Origin: Massilia sp. | GTDB lineage: Bacteria; Pseudomonadota; Gammaproteobacteria; Burkholderiales; Burkholderiaceae_D | NCBI GenBank assembly: GCA_003484545.1 | Contig: DNCF01000431.1 | Coordinates: 1-5,706, forward strand | Direction of reading: 5' to 3' | Length of the DNA: 5,706 bases | In this document: positions 5,237 through 5,706 of the stretch, in pieces | Position numbering within the stretch: position 1 is the stretch's first letter | How the letters are laid out: each line of letters opens with the position of its first letter | The notes under the pieces: model-generated | The model's input: the letters and a program-made list of their open reading frames with translations, nothing else | Databases searched by the model: none | Told to the model about the DNA's origin: nothing | Translations under genes and position numbers: made by a program

Positions 5237-5706
5237 ATGAACTCGCATGCTCCCATTGCAGCGGCGCCGTCGCGCCCTGCCCGCACACCCATTCATCTTG
5301 CCTGCATGTTAGCCGCCGGCATCATCACGACGCCCGTCTTCGCCAACGACACGCCGATCCCGACCGTGCTCGTCACGGGAGCACCGGAGAACGGCAAGCT
5401 TAGGGACGACACCGCCACCGGCTCCAACCTGGGCCTGTCGCGCCTGGAAACGCCGGCCAGCGTCGACGTCATCGCCCGCAGGCAGCTCGAGGAAAGGGGC
5501 GACGCCAGCCTGGTCGAGGCGATCACGCGCGCGCCCGGCATCAGCGGCGTGCCCCACCCCGGCAACGGCGGCTCCTCGCTCGCCGCGCGCGGCTTCACCG
5601 ACACGGTCTCGGTCATGCGGCTATACGACGGCATGCGCCAGTACGGCGGCGCAGGCATCACCTTCCCCTTCAGCACCTGGACTGTCGAGCGCATCGAAGT
5701 GCTGCG
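5237..5706 (+). CDS. TonB-dependent siderophore/metal receptor, N-terminal part
   Basis: This is an outer-membrane beta-barrel receptor that imports a ligand using TonB energy; 156 codons are present and the frame runs off the right edge. Residues 1-36 form a long signal peptide (hydrophobic LACMLAAGIITTPVFA, cleavage after VFA). A TonB-box-like IPTVLVTG follows at residues 41-48. The plug domain is clear: LETPASVDVIARRQLEER, LVEAITRAPGISGV, SLAARGF, LYDGMRQYGG and the TVERIEVL motif at the end of the visible part. This plug type is shared by FpvA/FhuA-like siderophore receptors and by copper receptors, so the ligand cannot be named without the barrel. The ATG at 5237 has a weak ribosome site (GGAAAA). 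The DUF2946 neighbour hints at copper or another metal. Confidence 0.9.
   Translation, partial: MNSHAPIAAAPSRPARTPIHLACMLAAGIITTPVFANDTPIPTVLVTGAPENGKLRDDTATGSNLGLSRLETPASVDVIARRQLEERGDASLVEAITRAPGISGVPHPGNGGSSLAARGFTDTVSVMRLYDGMRQYGGAGITFPFSTWTVERIEVL

Overview
The window looks like a piece of chromosome from a GC-rich betaproteobacterium, most likely Oxalobacteraceae of the Massilia type. This is inferred from codon usage, from two PEP-CTERM (exosortase-sorted) surface proteins, from the style of the PAS sensor kinase, and from a DUF2946 gene followed by a TonB-dependent receptor. No rRNA, tRNA, CRISPR or mobile element was seen.

Layout. From the left edge to about 4371 every gene is on the minus strand. 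In order of transcription, right to left, these are: (i) a 288-aa PEP-CTERM protein that I read as the flocculation-associated protein PepA (3505-4371), with its own terminator; (ii) a 106-aa three-helix membrane protein of unknown function (3051-3371); (iii) a Tat-exported DUF839/PhoX-family protein (1277-2779), followed 25 nt later by (iv) a 191-aa PEP-CTERM protein (676-1251), which together look like one operon ending in a long hairpin; (v) the N-terminal 173 residues of a PAS sensor protein, probably a histidine kinase, cut by the left edge (1-519). From about 4653 the genes are on the plus strand: a DUF2946 small membrane protein (4653-5042) and the first 156 residues of a TonB-dependent siderophore/metal receptor cut by the right edge (5237-5706).

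Regulation is the most informative part. The PhoX-like gene is preceded by a nearly perfect Pho box (two 7-bp repeats, 4-bp spacer), which suggests PhoB control under phosphate starvation and would bring the downstream PEP-CTERM protein into the Pho regulon. The pepA-like gene is preceded by an exact sigma-54 promoter (TGGCAC-N5-TTGC), fitting the known dependence of PEP-CTERM genes on RpoN and the PrsK/PrsR system in floc-forming betaproteobacteria. Thus two exosortase substrates about 2.3 kb apart appear to be under different global controls. The DUF2946 gene has a perfect TATAAT placed so that its mRNA would start at or next to the start codon, and a 15-bp palindrome lies between the divergent promoters.

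I see no clearly new multi-gene system. The best candidates for something undescribed are the phosphate-controlled PhoX/PEP-CTERM pair and the structured repeats around the two PEP-CTERM genes.
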